The notes beneath the pieces were generated by a model. That model ran no database searches, was not told where the DNA came from, and saw only the letters and a program-made list of their open reading frames with translations. The position numbers and the translations under genes are program-made. A stretch of 63,088 nucleotides of DNA, taken from NCBI GenBank assembly GCA_015680685.1, contig MNCI01030229.1, forward strand, positions 294,294 through 357,381. Reading direction: 5' to 3'. Each line of letters starts with the position of its first letter. The stretch's first letter is position 1. This DNA is from Gnetum montanum. Taxonomy: Eukaryota > Streptophyta > Gnetopsida > Gnetales > Gnetaceae. Shown here piece by piece: positions 1-11,942 of the stretch.

Positions 1-741
1 GCTTTGAATCCTCATCTTTCCTTGTCTTCTTTTTTTTTTCTTTTTTGATAAAAACCACACCATGCAAGGATGTATGCATTTATTCTATCAAAGGAGTATG
101 CTTTGAATTCTCATCTTTTCTATTTTTTTTCTTTCTAATGAGAACCACACCATGCAAGGACTTATTCAACTTCATTTTATTGATTGGCACAGAATGGTTA
201 GCAAATAGAAAGGCACAAAGAATACCAAATCCCCTTGAAGTCACATCCTGTTAAAACCTTTGAATCCTCCCCAATTCCAGAAACTACCAAAGTCACAAAT
301 TTATTAAATTTTTATTAATGAACAAGAGACTACATGTTTCCAAAATAAGAAAAACCATAAATTTTCTATATGGGTGGATGTTGTGGACTTACTATTTGTT
401 GCATGAAAAAGAAACCATGTCTTAATTATCCATAGCAAAATTCAAAGCCAAAAACTAGACACCAACAATCAACTAACAAAAATAGTACATAGCACCATCA
501 AGTAACGCATTACCAATGTACTTGGCACTTATTAATAAAAAGATAGAAAATCACACCAAATAAAAAAAATATAAAAGAAAGTGTAAAATGTTTAAGAAAT
601 ATCAAACATACTAATGATGGTGTAAAAAAAAATTAGAAAAGATTAATAACATAAAAATGAAAAGATGTAAAATAAAGAATGTGTAAAACAAAAAGTTGTA
701 AAATAAAAATTTTTGAAAAACTAAGGAGCTGCTTTGTATGG
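1..741 (-). repeat. R2 3' untranslated region with two ~100-bp direct repeats
   Basis: Sequence downstream of the R2 integrase, read on the minus strand. It is homologous, inverted, to 9077-10020 of R1. At 1-170 it has two diverged copies of a roughly 100-bp unit. Each copy carries a core reading TTGCATGGTGTGGT on the minus strand, an A-rich run, and a tail ending GATTCAAAGCATA. R1 has the same pair at about 9840-10010. The 3' LTR of R2 is left of the window. Tandem repeats in the 3' UTR are known for Tat/Athila-type plant elements. No coding frame is visible. Confidence 0.7.
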
Positions 742-2003
742 TTAGCATAAGTAGCCATCTCTCCCACAACTAATTTGAAAGGAGGAGATTTGATATATGA
801 AGTGTGCTTGTCCATTTAATGAGGTGCTTGTTGGATTAGCTAGTGTATGCTCATGGAAAGGTTTAACTTGTTGGATGTTAACCAATTTTTTCTTGTTTGG
901 GCTCTCAGGTTTATAGATCATCATGGCCCTAGAAGGAAAATTCTCATAAATGATGTAAGATCCTTTCCACAACATTTGGAACTTAGTTCGCTGAGGTACA
1001 TGTGTGAGGTTCTAGTAGAGAACCTTATCTCCTAGTTGAAATTTGACTTTTTTGATTTTTAGGTCATGATGCTTTTTGTTATAGGCCTTATGCAACTCGT
1101 TAGATGATAAGGCTACTAATTGATTTTTGTCTAGCAAGTTGAGATTCATTAGTCTTTCTTTTTAAGCTACACTTAAGTCAAGGTCAAGCTCACAAGTGGT
1201 TGAAAGTGAATAGAGCTCAGATTGAATTGGAAGTATTGGTAATTTTCCATACACAAGCTCATAGCAAGAGTAGCCTATAGGAAGTTTCCATGTTGAGTGG
1301 TAGGCCCAAAGGGCATCATTGATTTCTATGCTCCAATCCTTCCTATACATGCTAATAGTTCTTATTAGCATCCTTGTGATTTCCTTATTGGTAACCTTAG
1401 CTTGATCATTAGCTTAGGGATGGTAAGGTGTTGTGAGTTTATGTTCAACCCCTAAGTATTACATGAGATTTCGAAAAGTAGTTCTTGTAAAATTAGTTCC
1501 ATTATTAGAAATTATTGCATGTGGAAGACCAAACCTATTTACAACATTTTGTTATACAAACTAAGTAGTAGTAGAAGATGTACAGTTGATGACAGTTGCT
1601 ACTTCTGCCCATTTCATACAATAGTAAATAGAAACTATGATGTATGTCTTTCCATTTGACATGGACATGATAGGACTCATGAAATCAATGCCCCAAATGT
1701 CAAATGATTCTAGTGGTTGAATCCATTGTTGAGGTCCCTCCATTCAAGCAGTCATTCCACCACCTCATTGGCATCATTCACAAGAGTGGACATAATGATG
1801 AGCATCCCTGAAAAGTGTTGGCCAATAGTACCTTTCCATTAAGATTTTAATGGCCATGTGTCTCCTAGCATAGTGTCCTCCACAAGGACCTTCATGAGTG
1901 TCTTGGAGAATGTGTAGTTGATCAACATTAGGGACACACCAACAAACTAGGCCATTGGCACACATCTTGTAGAGGTGTCTATTGATCTCCATGAAGTGTT
2001 TTA
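742..2003 (-). pseudogene. R2 integrase (3' half of R2 pol, decayed)
   Basis: Ty3/gypsy integrase on the minus strand. The H2C2 zinc-binding region is at about 1992-1774 (CGGHYARRHMAIKIL and WPTLFRDAHHYV are legible). The DDE core begins at about 1743 with FDIWGIDFMSPI and KTYIIVS. The conserved central stretch ALWAYHSTWKLPIGY is at 1310-1260, and the C-terminal region ends near 742. No chromodomain is seen. Frames are broken by TAG/TAA codons at expected Gln positions. The 5' part of this pol gene (gag to RNase H) lies at 10378-15368: R1 was inserted between the two parts, just before the integrase zinc finger. The product would join retrotransposon cDNA to the chromosome; here it is dead. 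Confidence 0.88.
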
Positions 2004-2008
2004 CCTAG

Positions 2009-2876
2009 TGATAAATTGTGCTTTTCCTACACTCTAATATTATGGTGGCTGCAATATCAGGTACACAATATCAGGTATGCGATATTGTGACCCAATATGC
2101 AATATCGTACATTCGATATTGTAGGGTTACTCTCGGGTCTATAAATACAGCCCCTAGGTGCACAATTGAGAGTAGTTTTTGGCAATCAAGTAGTGAAACT
2201 CTTGTAATTTTTCCATTTGAGAGTTAGAATATTTTCTAAGTGCCCACAGTAGGAGATCTAAGTGTGAATGGATCTTTATTCAAGCATTAATGTACCTAAA
2301 TACACCATTGTGTTGGCAATAAAGATGAACTCTTTGATTCATCCTTGCAGCACTCGAGACTTTCTTTCTTATGCATTTATATATTGTGATTTTATGAAAT
2401 TTACATTAATGTTGTTCGTGCAGTAATTAATTTTGATTAATTAAGAAACTCATTAAAATAAACAAGCATGACCCCTTCAAACGTACTTGTGAAACTTGGT
2501 AGCTCAGAAATGATTAGCGTTTAACAACCTAGTAGTGTTTACACAAAGTTCAGGATGTGTCTGGGAAGTGGAAATAATTACTTGTGTTATGCTAGATTGG
2601 ACCATAGTTTACTTAGAATTTAATTACTCTTACTTTTATTCTTGTTCTAGGTGAGTGATTTGATAAAACACAAATAATAAAAATCTTATGCCTCAGTCAC
2701 ACTTAACCATATAATTGAATTCCACAAGTGGGATTGGAAAGACAACAAACGAACAACATGCATGCACTATTTAGCTCTAGTGTACTTAGTAATTGTAGCC
2801 TACAGAATTTAACCGAATTACACATGAACACCTATGATTCATATGGTTGGGCATAGGGGTACCTCACCGCTCATCA
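2009..2876 (+). repeat. R1 5' LTR (868 bp)
   Basis: Starts TGATAAATTG, ends CGCTCATCA, directly followed by the primer-binding site. The U3 is short (about 130 bp) and holds repeated GATATT/AATATC boxes upstream of TATAAATA at 2140-2147. R-U5 is long (about 700 bp). Its 3' part (2597-2876) matches 10092-10372 at roughly 90% by eye. The whole LTR is homologous to 15529-16358 (R2, minus) and to 33142-33898 plus 23263-23278 (R3, minus). Confidence 0.9.
2040..2147 (+). promoter_or_regulatory. R1 U3 promoter: AATATC/GATATT boxes and TATA box
   Basis: About six copies of a short box (AATATCAGGTA, GATATTGTG, AATATCGTA, GATATTGTA and similar) lie 15-100 bp upstream of the TATA box TCTATAAATACAG. The same layout recurs in R2, R3 and the LTR at 62928, with different mutations, so the boxes are an ancestral part of the promoter. 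Whether a plant transcription factor binds them is inference. Confidence 0.6.
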
Positions 2877-2895
2877 TTGGCATCATTATTAGGGA
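2877..2895 (+). other. R1 primer-binding site, tRNA-Asp type
   Basis: TTGGCATCATTATTAGGGA starts at the first base after the LTR. Plant tRNA-Asp(GTC) ends in CCCCGGCAACGGCGCCA, so a perfect site would read TTGGCGCCGTTGCCGGGGA. Every mismatch is a C-to-T or G-to-A transition. tRNA-Asp priming is typical of Athila/Tat lineages. Confidence 0.8.
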
Positions 2896-3039
2896 CTGTA
2901 GTTCTGCGTGTGCTATCAAAACCAAGTGAAACTTAGTAACCTTATTGTTCGAACCCTAAGAGTCAAATCCTATGAAAAAAAATTTATTACAATTAAATTA
3001 AACCTTAACTACACACTACCGTAAGTACATTAACACAAA

Positions 3040-5470
3040 ATGTCTTCTTCTCATAGGATCCCATCTTCGCCCAGGGTAATTTAGGTGCCTCAACAATACT
3101 GGGTGGTATATGCTCATCCCAATGAGTATGTACCCGACTTCACCTTCATATTACATCAAGATGAACTATTGCAGTGGCACGATATGGAATAAAACATTGT
3201 GTTTCCACCTAACTAATCTATTCCAGCAATGCTCTAGCGAATGCTCGCATGACACAGGATTCAACATCTTCATGGAAAATACAAGATGCGAGATCCCAAC
3301 TCAAGGGATTATCATCCCACTGAAGCACAAAGATTAAGGAATTGTCAACTGGAGCACAAACATGAGCTTATGAAGGACAAGGGGTCAAATAATTTTCCAC
3401 CTCCTCTTGGCCCATTTGATGGAGGAAACCACTTCTTTAGTGATTCTCCTCTCTTTGACTTTGTTTAGGGAGCCTTCAACCAGAATGTACAATCCACAAT
3501 TCATAATCCAAGTTTTGGTTAAAATGGATCCATGACAAAAATGGATCTAGAGAAGCAAGTCAGGAAAAGGGGAACAAAGGAGATCATGATCGCAATGGTG
3601 GTTGAAAGCATTGAAGAAAGGGTGATAGGTGTCAACATGGAGCAAGTTCTTCTTCTTCTTCCCCTTCATCGTCTTCTTCTTCTTCATCATCTGGCTTAGA
3701 TCATGGCCACAAATTGAATAACCATGATGGAGGTGACCAAAAGGACTGGAACAACAGAAGGGGCCATTGAGACAATTGTGATCGAAGATGTGGACAATCT
3801 AGAGAGACCTATCATCAAGAAAGAAGGGCTAGTAGAGAACATTGTAGGCACCATCATCATGGCCTTGGTGAACCTCTACTTGTCACTTAGGGCATGTTGA
3901 ATATTGCAAAGGCTATGAGGATTCCAACAAGGCACATGAAAGATAGCATAATAAAAAGACTGGACATGAACAACATCCCTCAGTTTGAGGGAGGATATGA
4001 TGCTAATCTGCAAAATCATCTTTAGGCCTTCTAAGATGCACGTGCCTTGCAGAATATTAAAAATAACTAGCAAAAGTTAAAATTATTTCCAAGGACACTC
4101 ATAAAGGAAGCAAAAAATTAGTATCGATCCTTGGAACCAGAATTAATTAGGCAATGAAGCACGATGTTGGAATTTTTCAATGATAAATATCAAATGTACT
4201 CCTGAGTATCCATGAGCCCTTGGATACTGCTATTGGTCGATACTACTCTTTTTTCATAGGTGTCTTGGACATGGATACTCTTAGCTTGATCAGCTTCATC
4301 ATATCATAGATGAGTTGTGGTCTAAAACTAGGAAAACCCTTGGCATCTATGCTCAAGGGAGATTAATAAAGTTAAGTACCCATCAGATTCAAAAATTAAT
4401 TAAGTAGGTAGGCTAGGATGAGGAAGAACTGAGAAAACATGAAAGTGTAGAAGAATATAATAGGGACTCTTCTATCTGGAAAAGGGGGGTTCGATTTTGT
4501 ACCACTGAGGATGAATTCACCAAAGATGAGATGGCTAATCAGAAAACCTTACCACACCAAAAATTTCTATCTAAAATCATGGCTAAGGTTGATCAATTAT
4601 GGGACTCCATGGACAATAGGTTTTAGGCTATCTTAAAAATTGCTAAAGAGTCCAAGGAGCAAAGTGATGAGCGTGAATGCCAGAGATGTAAGAAAGCTCA
4701 ACATGCCATATCTAAGGGTAAGGGTAAAATGGCTATGATATAAATGGCTATAGATAGCGACTTAGATGATGATGGTAGGTGTGATGTCTGCCAGTATGAA
4801 CATACTAAGGGATGTTGCATAGTTGTGTCACACTTGCAGGAATCTTGGGTATATGCCTTACATCCATGACTTGCACAAAGGCAAACACCCAAAATATTAT
4901 CTTATCCACAAGGAAATCCTCAACAGTTTCACCAACCACAATAGTACTATCCAAGTGGAACTCCACCGCAACCCTATGAATTGTATTAGTCATGGTAGCA
5001 ACCACAATTATGGGTGTTGCCACCTCCAAGACACCAATATCCTTATCAGCAACCAAATCCATATGGTTTCTATGTTTAGCAACCTTCATCTCCATGGGAC
5101 TCCTCTGTTCATGTTGCTACTTACCAACCTCACCACTACCCACTACCCTCCTGAAGTACACCAATCACCCTATCCAAGGAGGGATGCCACCTACTATCCT
5201 CATGCACCTCTTTTCTGTGCACCTACTCCTCCATCTTTTGCATAGCTACCACCTGCTCCATCCATGTAGGGTGAACTGCTTGTCCAACCACATCAAAGGA
5301 ATGCTACAAGGGTAGTTAATCTACAACTGATTAACTCACCAAGTAGGTTAGAATCATGAACAAAGAAAAGATCCTTCTTCCAACTTCGTAGTCCACCAAA
5401 GCCCTTAGACACATCAGTGGTTGGTAATCCTACTCCTCCATCTTCCTCTATCTCACATCTATCCAAGTCC
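3040..5470 (+). pseudogene. R1 gag (decayed)
   Basis: The start ATGTCTTCTTCTCATAGG is chosen because R2 has the matching start (minus, 15368), giving an MSSSH N-terminus in both. The upstream half is low-complexity Ser/His/Arg-rich (around 3640-3860). The capsid-like central part (3870-4700) is legible in R1 and R2. A zinc-knuckle-like motif C-x2-C-x3-H-x3-C (CDVCQYEHTKGC) is at 4781-4816. A Pro/Tyr/His-rich tail follows (4830-5320). Gag would form the virus-like particle. The frame is broken by many TAG/TAA codons, mostly at Gln, and by small indels; no long open stretch survives. Confidence 0.75.
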
Positions 5471-5559
5471 CTTTCAAACCAAAATCCCTCTTAAATCTAT
5501 ATTGTAATGTTAACCCATGTTATATCTGATTGGATTCGAGCTGGTAACTTGTCTAGAAA

Positions 5560-6060
5560 ATTAGCTAATCCCAGGAGTCCCCTAGTATATTTGCAAATTG
5601 CTGGTAATGAGCCTTGTAAAGATCTTCTTGACTTTGGTTCTGGTGTTAATCTGATAATGTATGAGATGTACACAATGTAGAACATTCCTTGCTTGAAGAA
5701 GAGCAATATCTAGTTGGAACTGTTAGACCAGTCCATCACAGTTTCATTGGGACTAGTAGAGGACATTGTAACCATCATTTATGGGTGGTCACATGTCATC
5801 GATTTCCTAGTAATCAAAGTGGAGAATTATAAGAGGGACTTCCCAATTATTATGTAAAGGGTGTGGTTAAGTACCATTGATGCCAAAATGGGCATTAGAG
5901 ATCTTTCTTTGGAGATATCAAAAGAAAATGAATTTGAAAAGATTAAGAAGAAGAGGGTTCCATGTATTTCATACAGTGATTCAGGGTGCCATTGTGTGTA
6001 GAAGTTATGGTCAGTAAAATAAACCTCTATCTCTACATGCAAGTAGTATGCATCGAGAGC
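5560..6060 (+). pseudogene. R1 aspartic protease region (decayed)
   Basis: Homologous, in the opposite orientation, to 12282-12914 of R2, where the retropepsin features are clearer. In R1 the segment coding DFGSGVNL-like residues is near 5632-5652 and the ILGR-like strand near 5845-5880, the latter damaged. It lies between gag and RT as expected for a gypsy polyprotein. The product would cleave Gag-Pol. No open frame longer than about 40 codons remains. Confidence 0.6.
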
Positions 6061-6499
6061 TAAAATCTAGAAATGTCTGTACATATCATCCATAAGTCAA
6101 GAAGGCACCCAGTGGCTGACAACTTATTCTAGTAGCAGTACATTATGCATGGAACCTACTGAGGGCCTAACATACAAATATGTCACAAGTATGGATGAAA
6201 TTGAGTAAGTTCATCACTAGCTCTCCAAAGGAGCAAATGATTATGTCAATTGGGGAAAGCTAGAAATTCCTAACAATTTTAAACAAGAGCCTCTTGAATT
6301 GAAGACACTACTAGCTGGAATGGAGTATGTATTCTTGAAAAATGGAAGGTTGGTCATCATTAATGCCAAGCTTGTTGTAGAATAGAAGAAAATATTGATA
6401 AAGGTTGCAAGAAAATGGTCAGTAGCCTTTTCCTAGTCATATTTCAAGCTCACTGGAATAGATCCAAGAATATGCCAGCACCAAATATACACTAACCCC

Positions 6500-7760
6500 A
6501 CCTTTAAGCCTAAATGACAACTGCAATGATGTTTGAATCCTAAATTAAAGTAGATTGTTAAAGAGGAAATTAAAGAACTCCTCAAGGCAAGATTCATTTA
6601 CCCTATCGTAGATAGTGAGTGGGTTAGTCCACTCATGATTGTAGCTATGAAAGGAGGTGAATGGTAGGTATGCATCGACTTCTAGTTGCTCAACATTCCA
6701 ACTTTCAAAGATCATTTTTCATTACCTTTTGTCAACCAAGTATTGGACACCATTTCTGGGCACAGCTATTACAACTTTCTAAATGGTTATAATGGTTATA
6801 ACCAAATCTGGATTACATCATAGGACTAGGTGAAGATGACCTTCACAAGTCCTTGGGAGGCCTTTGCTTATCATCAGATGCCATTTGGTCTATGTAATAC
6901 CCCAACCACATTTCAATGATTAGTTCTTAGTATTTTCCAACAAGAGATTGGTAGTAGAGTAGAAGTCTTCATGGATGATTTTTCTACCTACAGAGCTATG
7001 TTCAAGTAAGCCTTAGACAGTCTTGAGTAGGTGTTGAAGAGATGTGTTGAAACAAACCTCTGGCTCAATTGGCAAAAGAGCCATCTTATGGTCCAGGAAG
7101 GCAAAGTCTTGGGGCATCATATTTCAAAAGAAGGAATCAAGGTGGACCCTTAAAAAATAAGGGTTATATAAGGAATAACCTGCCAACCTGAAATAGTTAA
7201 AGAAGTGTAGTCATTTCTTGGTCATACTGGCTACTACTGGCGTTTCATTGAGAATTTTTCCAAAATCGCCAAGCCATTGGTGGAATTGACAAAGAAGGAT
7301 GCATTGTTCATCTAGACCCCTACATGTGAAATACAATTTCAGAAACTAAAAGAAAAGCTTATTGAAACCCCCATTCTACAAGCACCTGATTGGTCTAAAC
7401 TATTTCATGTGATGACCGATGCATCGAATTATGCTTTGGGGGTAGTGCTTTAGTAGATGGATGATCAAAAACATCCATATTACATTCACTATGCAAGCTA
7501 GAGCATTGTAGGTCCATAGCTAAACTACACCACAGAAAAGGATTTGATGATAGTGGTGTTCACCTTAGAGACGTTTAGACACTATGTGCTTGGCTATAAA
7601 GTGTTCATGCACATAGATCATAGCACCATCTAATTTCTAATAAATAAATGAACAATGAGCCCCCATGTCATACGGTGGCTCATGATTTTGCAAGAGTTCG
7701 ATTTCACAATGGTAAATCAAAAAGATGTGGAGAATGTGGTCACAAGTCATTTATCATGAC
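6500..7760 (+). pseudogene. R1 reverse transcriptase and RNase H (decayed)
   Basis: RT: the stretch EEIKELLKARFIYPI near 6562 precedes the VCIDF region near 6670, the YNQIWI region near 6800 and MPFGLCN near 6880. The catalytic FMDD (6968-6979) is intact. LGHHISKEGIKVDP is at 7110-7150 and SFLGHTGYYWRFI near 7210. RNase H: the DASNYALG-like stretch is at 7420-7440, YTTEKDLMIVVF near 7535 and GYKVFMHIDH near 7600. The order and motifs are those of Ty3/gypsy RT-RNase H. Stops are mostly TAG/TAA at Gln positions; reading is otherwise largely in one frame. The domains convert element RNA to DNA in the particle. Confidence 0.88.
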
Positions 7761-7984
7761 TAAGATGGGATGACAAGGAGAAAGAGAGCCCCTTATCTAA
7801 TCAATTCCCTAACGAATCTCTCCTTGCAGGGGCTATTAATGCACAAATGCTTGATGAACCAGAATGGTATGACATCATCCTCACTTATCTACTTAAGAAA
7901 GAACTATTGCAAGGGCTGGACACTAGAAAGAAACACCAGTTTCTTTACCAGGTCAAGCATTTCATGGAAATTAATGAAAACCTT

Positions 7985-9076
7985 TACAAAGTATATTTTG
8001 ATGACCTAGTACATTATTGTGTTCCTGATACAAATCAACTATGCATTCTCTAGGATGATTACAAACGCCCTTGTGGGGGCCATTATGCTGGGAGATGCAC
8101 AACCATAAAAATCCTCATGGCAAGATATTATTGGCTAATATTCTTCAGGGATGCACACCAATTCGTCTGCACTTGTGATCATTGCTAAAGGGATGGTGGA
8201 ATGACAACTAGAATGAAGGGGCCACAATAATGAATTCAACCTCTTAAGCCATTCAATATTTGGGTTATTGATTTTATGGATCCCATTGCACCTTTATCAA
8301 ATAGAAAGACATATATAATAGTCACAGTTGACTATTGTACCAAGTGGGTAGAAGCAACAGTTGTCATCTACTATACATCCACCACTGTTGCTCGGTTTGT
8401 ACAACAAAACATCATAAATAGGTTTGGTGTGCCTTGTGCATTAATTTTGATAATCAAACTCATAGGTGTCACTTTCTGAAAATTGATGCAATGCTTGGGA
8501 GTTGAGCATAAACTCACAACACCATATCACCCCCAAGCCAATGGTTAAGCTAAGGTCACTAATTGGGAGATTACAAAAATTCTAATGTGCACCATTAGCA
8601 AATACCGAAGGGACTAGAGTAGCAAATTAAATGATGCCATTTGGGCCTATCACTCCACATGGAAGCTTCCCATAGGTTATTCTACCTATGAGCTCGTGTA
8701 TAGAAAACTACCAACATTTCCCATCTAATCTAAGCTTTGTACACTCTCGACAGCCTACCTTAACTTAAATCTAAGTCTAGCACAGAAAGAATGATTAATG
8801 AATCTTAACTTGCTAGATGTAAATCAGTTAATGGCCCTATCATCCAATGAAACAAATAAGGCATTCAACAAGAAATGCCATGACCTCAAAATAAGAAAAG
8901 TCAAGTTTCAACCAAGAGACAAGTTCCTCTATTGGAATCCTACACACGTATCTCAACGAACCAAATTTCAAAAATTGTGTGAAGGAACTTACATCATTGA
9001 TAAGACTTTTCCATCTAGGGCCATGACCATCTACAAATCTAATAGCCCAAACAAAAAACAATTAGTCAACATCTAA
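7985..9076 (+). pseudogene. R1 integrase (decayed)
   Basis: The H2C2 zinc region is at about 8040-8200 (CGGHYAGRCTTIKIL). The DDE core starts near 8260 (FNIWVIDFMDPIAP) and runs through KTYIIVTVDYCTKWVEA and NIINRFGVPCAL. A one-base shift near 8450 breaks the second catalytic Asp motif: the expected SDN-type motif is read only in another frame. The conserved AIWAYHSTWKLPIGY is at 8635-8682. The C-terminal region ends NSPNKKQLVNI at 9076. There is no chromodomain. The C-terminus matches the R2 copy at 742-975. Confidence 0.87.
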
Positions 9077-10091
9077 CAAGTAAAACCTTTCCATGAGCCC
9101 AAGCCAACTAACTCAACAGACATCTCACCAAATGAACAACCACACTCAATCTTTCAGATCTCTCTCTTCCAACTCAGTCATAGGGGAGATGGCCATTCAT
9201 ACTAACACTTTATGTAGCTCCTTAGTCTTTTGACTTTTTTTTACTCATTTTTGGTTTTACAAATTTTTGTTTTCATGTTCTTTATTTTACATATTTGTTT
9301 TACATATTTTTATTTTTCAGGTTATTACTTTTTTCTAAGTTTTTGTTTTACACCATTGTTAATCTATTTGATATTTATTGCATACTCTTTTACTTTATTT
9401 TATATCTTCTTTTGTTTGATTTATTTCTCTACTCTCTCTACTAATAAGGTGTCAGGTATAATGGTAATGTGTTACTCGATGGTGGTATGTTTCATTTGTA
9501 ATTTAATTCTTGATGTCTAGTTTCTGACTTTGAATGTCGTTACTAATGACTAGGAGATGATTTCTTTTCATGTAACAGGCAGTGAGTCCACATCATTCAC
9601 CCATCCACATACTCTATGGCTTTCCTTATTTTGCAAACATGCAGTCCCTTATTCATTAATATAACTTTAATAAATTGATAACTTCTATAGTTTTTTGGAT
9701 TGGGAAGGAATCAAAGGTTTGGATAGGATGTGGCTTCAAAGGGATATGATATTCTTTGTGCTTTTTTGTTTCCTGTGTGTAGGAGTGTTCTCAGGAGCTT
9801 CTCACCATTTCACGTCATTTCACAATAGGAAGTTAAATAAGTACTTGCATGGTGTGGTCCCCATCAAAAAAGAAAAAATAAAGTGATGAGGATTCAAAGC
9901 ACACCCCTTAGACAAAATAAATGAAAAAAACTCATGGGTCTTTACATAGTATGGTTTCCATTCACAAAAAACAACATGGAAATTCAAAGCACACCCCTTA
10001 GACCAAATAAAAGGGCTACAAGCATTAGTTATGAAACTTGTCTTGTCTCCTCTAACTAAGGCCCTTCCTCACTTCCTACTTTCTCTCTAAT
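9077..10091 (+). other. R1 3' untranslated region
   Basis: Non-coding and T-rich (9225-9440), with a pair of ~100-bp direct repeats at about 9840-10010 that match those at 1-170 in R2. No env-like gene is seen. The last 70 bases (10021-10091) match nothing else in the window; the polypurine tract and the U3/R of the 3' LTR appear to have been deleted here. Confidence 0.6.
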
Positions 10092-10372
10092 TTGGACCAT
10101 AGTTTACTTAGAATTTAAGTACTCTTACTTTTATTCTCATTCTAGGCGAGTGATTTGATAAAACACAAAATAATAAAACTCTTACACCTCAGTCACACTT
10201 AACTATACAATTGAATTTCACAAGTGGGACTGGGAAGACAACGAACAAACAACATGCATGCACTATTTAGCTCTAGTGTACTTAGTAATTATAGTTTGTG
10301 GAATTCGACCGGATCGCATGTGAACACCTATGATTTGTATGGTTAGGCATAGAGGTACCTCGTCGCTCATCA
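10092..10372 (+). repeat. R1 3' LTR fragment (U5 part only, 281 bp)
   Basis: Direct repeat of 2597-2876, ending CGCTCATCA directly before the target-site pentamer CTTGG. The U3 and R of this LTR are missing, so the element cannot be dated from full LTR pairs, and it lacks a 3' polyadenylation region. Confidence 0.88.
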
Positions 10373-10559
10373 CTTGGTGAAGAAATTTCTATTTCTTTTG
10401 GTGGTCCAACCCTTATGGCATCTCTTGAGTGAGAAGATAGGTGGGAATGTTATCATATCATTTTGGCTCATTGAGCATTTATTCAGTTATAGATCTAGCA
10501 AAGAGGAGTTCATCAGGAAACATGTCAAAGAGTGAGTTTTCTTCCTCTTTGTTGTCCCA

Positions 10560-11870
10560 TCGCAACCAAGACAAGTGATCAACAACCACATTCTTAGTAC
10601 CCTTTCGATCTACCATCATGAGATTGAATTCTTACAAGATCATTAGCCACCATATGACATGGGGGTTCACAATTGGCTTGTTCATTAGGAAGCAGATAGA
10701 ATTGTGATCCATGTGCAGAAACACCTTGTATCCAAGTACACAATGCCTAAATTTTTCTAGAGCAAACGCCACTATCATCAATTCTTTCTCTGTGATGGTG
10801 TAGTTTAGTCGTGCACCCACAATGCTTTGACTAGCACAGTGGATGTAATCTGGATGTTTATTATCATCTAACTATAGCAACATAGCTTCCAAGGAATAAT
10901 TCAACGCATCTATCATAATATGAAATGGTCTAGACTAGTTAGGTGCTTGTAGGATTGGAGTTTCTACAAGTTTCTCTTTCAGTTGCTAAAATGCTTTCTC
11001 ACATTTTGTAGTCTAGACAAATGGGACATCTTTCTTTGTTAGTTTGCCAATGGTTTTGTGATCTTAGAGAAATTCTCTATGAATTGTTGGTAGTAGCCAG
11101 TATGTCCAAGGAATGATCAAAAATTTTTAATAGCTTTTAATTGGTAGGTTATTCCTTGGATGAACCTTATTGTTTTTTGGGTCCACCTCAATTCCTACTT
11201 GTCATATTCTATGTCCCAATACAATGCCCTCTTAGAACATGCGGTGATTTTTTTGCCAATTGAGCTGCAAGTTAGTTTCGACACATCATTTTAGCACTTG
11301 CTCAAGGTGGTCCATAGCTTACTCAAATGTAGCTCCATAGGTGGAGAAGTCATCCATGAAGACTTTCACACCACTACCAATCTATTGTTGAAACATTCTC
11401 AGGACCAAGCATTGGAATGTGGTAGGAGCATTGCATAAACCAAATGGAATTTTGCAATATGAAAATGTCCCCTAGGGACTCATGAATGTTTTCTTTTCTT
11501 GGTCTTCTGGTGCAATTTGAATTTGATTATAGCCACTATAACCATCTAAAAAGCTATAGTAGCAATGCCCAAATATGGTGTTGAGCACCTGGTCAACAAA
11601 TGAAAATGGAAAATGATCTTTGAATGTTGTCATATTCAACAACCTAAAATCGATGCAAACCTACCACTTTTCCTTTTTTCTTTAGTACAATTAAAAATGA
11701 GCTAACCCACTCACTATCTACAATGGGATAGATGAACCTCATCTTAAGGAGTTGCTCAATTTCCTCCTTGATGATCTGCTTCAGTTTTGGGTTCAATCAT
11801 CTCTATGGTTTTCATTTTGGCTTCATGGTTGTGTCAATGTAGATGTAATGCTAGCATATCCTAGGATCAA
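10560..11870 (-). pseudogene. R2 reverse transcriptase and RNase H (decayed)
   Basis: RT motifs on the minus strand: SEWVSSFLIV-like near 11715, the VCIDF region near 11655, YYSFLDGYSGYNQ near 11540, PFGLCNAPTTFQ near 11430, and an intact catalytic FMDD at 11361-11350. RNase H at about 10980-10630 includes YTITEKELMIVAFALEKF and GYKVFLHMDH (the second His-Asp pair of the RNase H fold). The tail after RNase H ends near 10378, where R1 begins. Homologue of 6500-7760. Confidence 0.88.
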
Positions 11871-11942
11871 TCCCTGTAAGTTCAAGATATGACCAAGAAA
11901 AGTTGCTAACCATCTTTCAACTACTTTCAAAAGCATCTTTTT

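Larger units (their letters stand above)
2009..10372 (+). mobile_element. R1: Athila/Tat-like Ty3/gypsy retrotransposon nested in R2
   Basis: Order on the plus strand: 5' LTR, tRNA-Asp primer site, gag, protease, RT, RNase H, integrase, 3' UTR, truncated 3' LTR. The flanking pentamers are CCTAG (2004-2008) and CTTGG (10373-10377). Each differs from CCTGG by one transition, so they look like a decayed 5-bp target duplication. On both sides lies R2 sequence: the R2 RNase H/integrase linker resumes at 2003 and at 10378. The 3' LTR has lost everything 5' of the position equivalent to 2597. LTR ends are TGATAA and TCATCA. All coding parts are interrupted by stops. Confidence 0.92.

Noticed and set aside
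4823-5315. Two overlapping plus-strand open frames of 140 and 107 codons, and a 96-codon minus frame
   Set aside because: They lie in the Pro/His/Tyr-rich tail of R1 gag; the plus frames are partly gag itself, the minus frame is a shadow. None is an independent gene.
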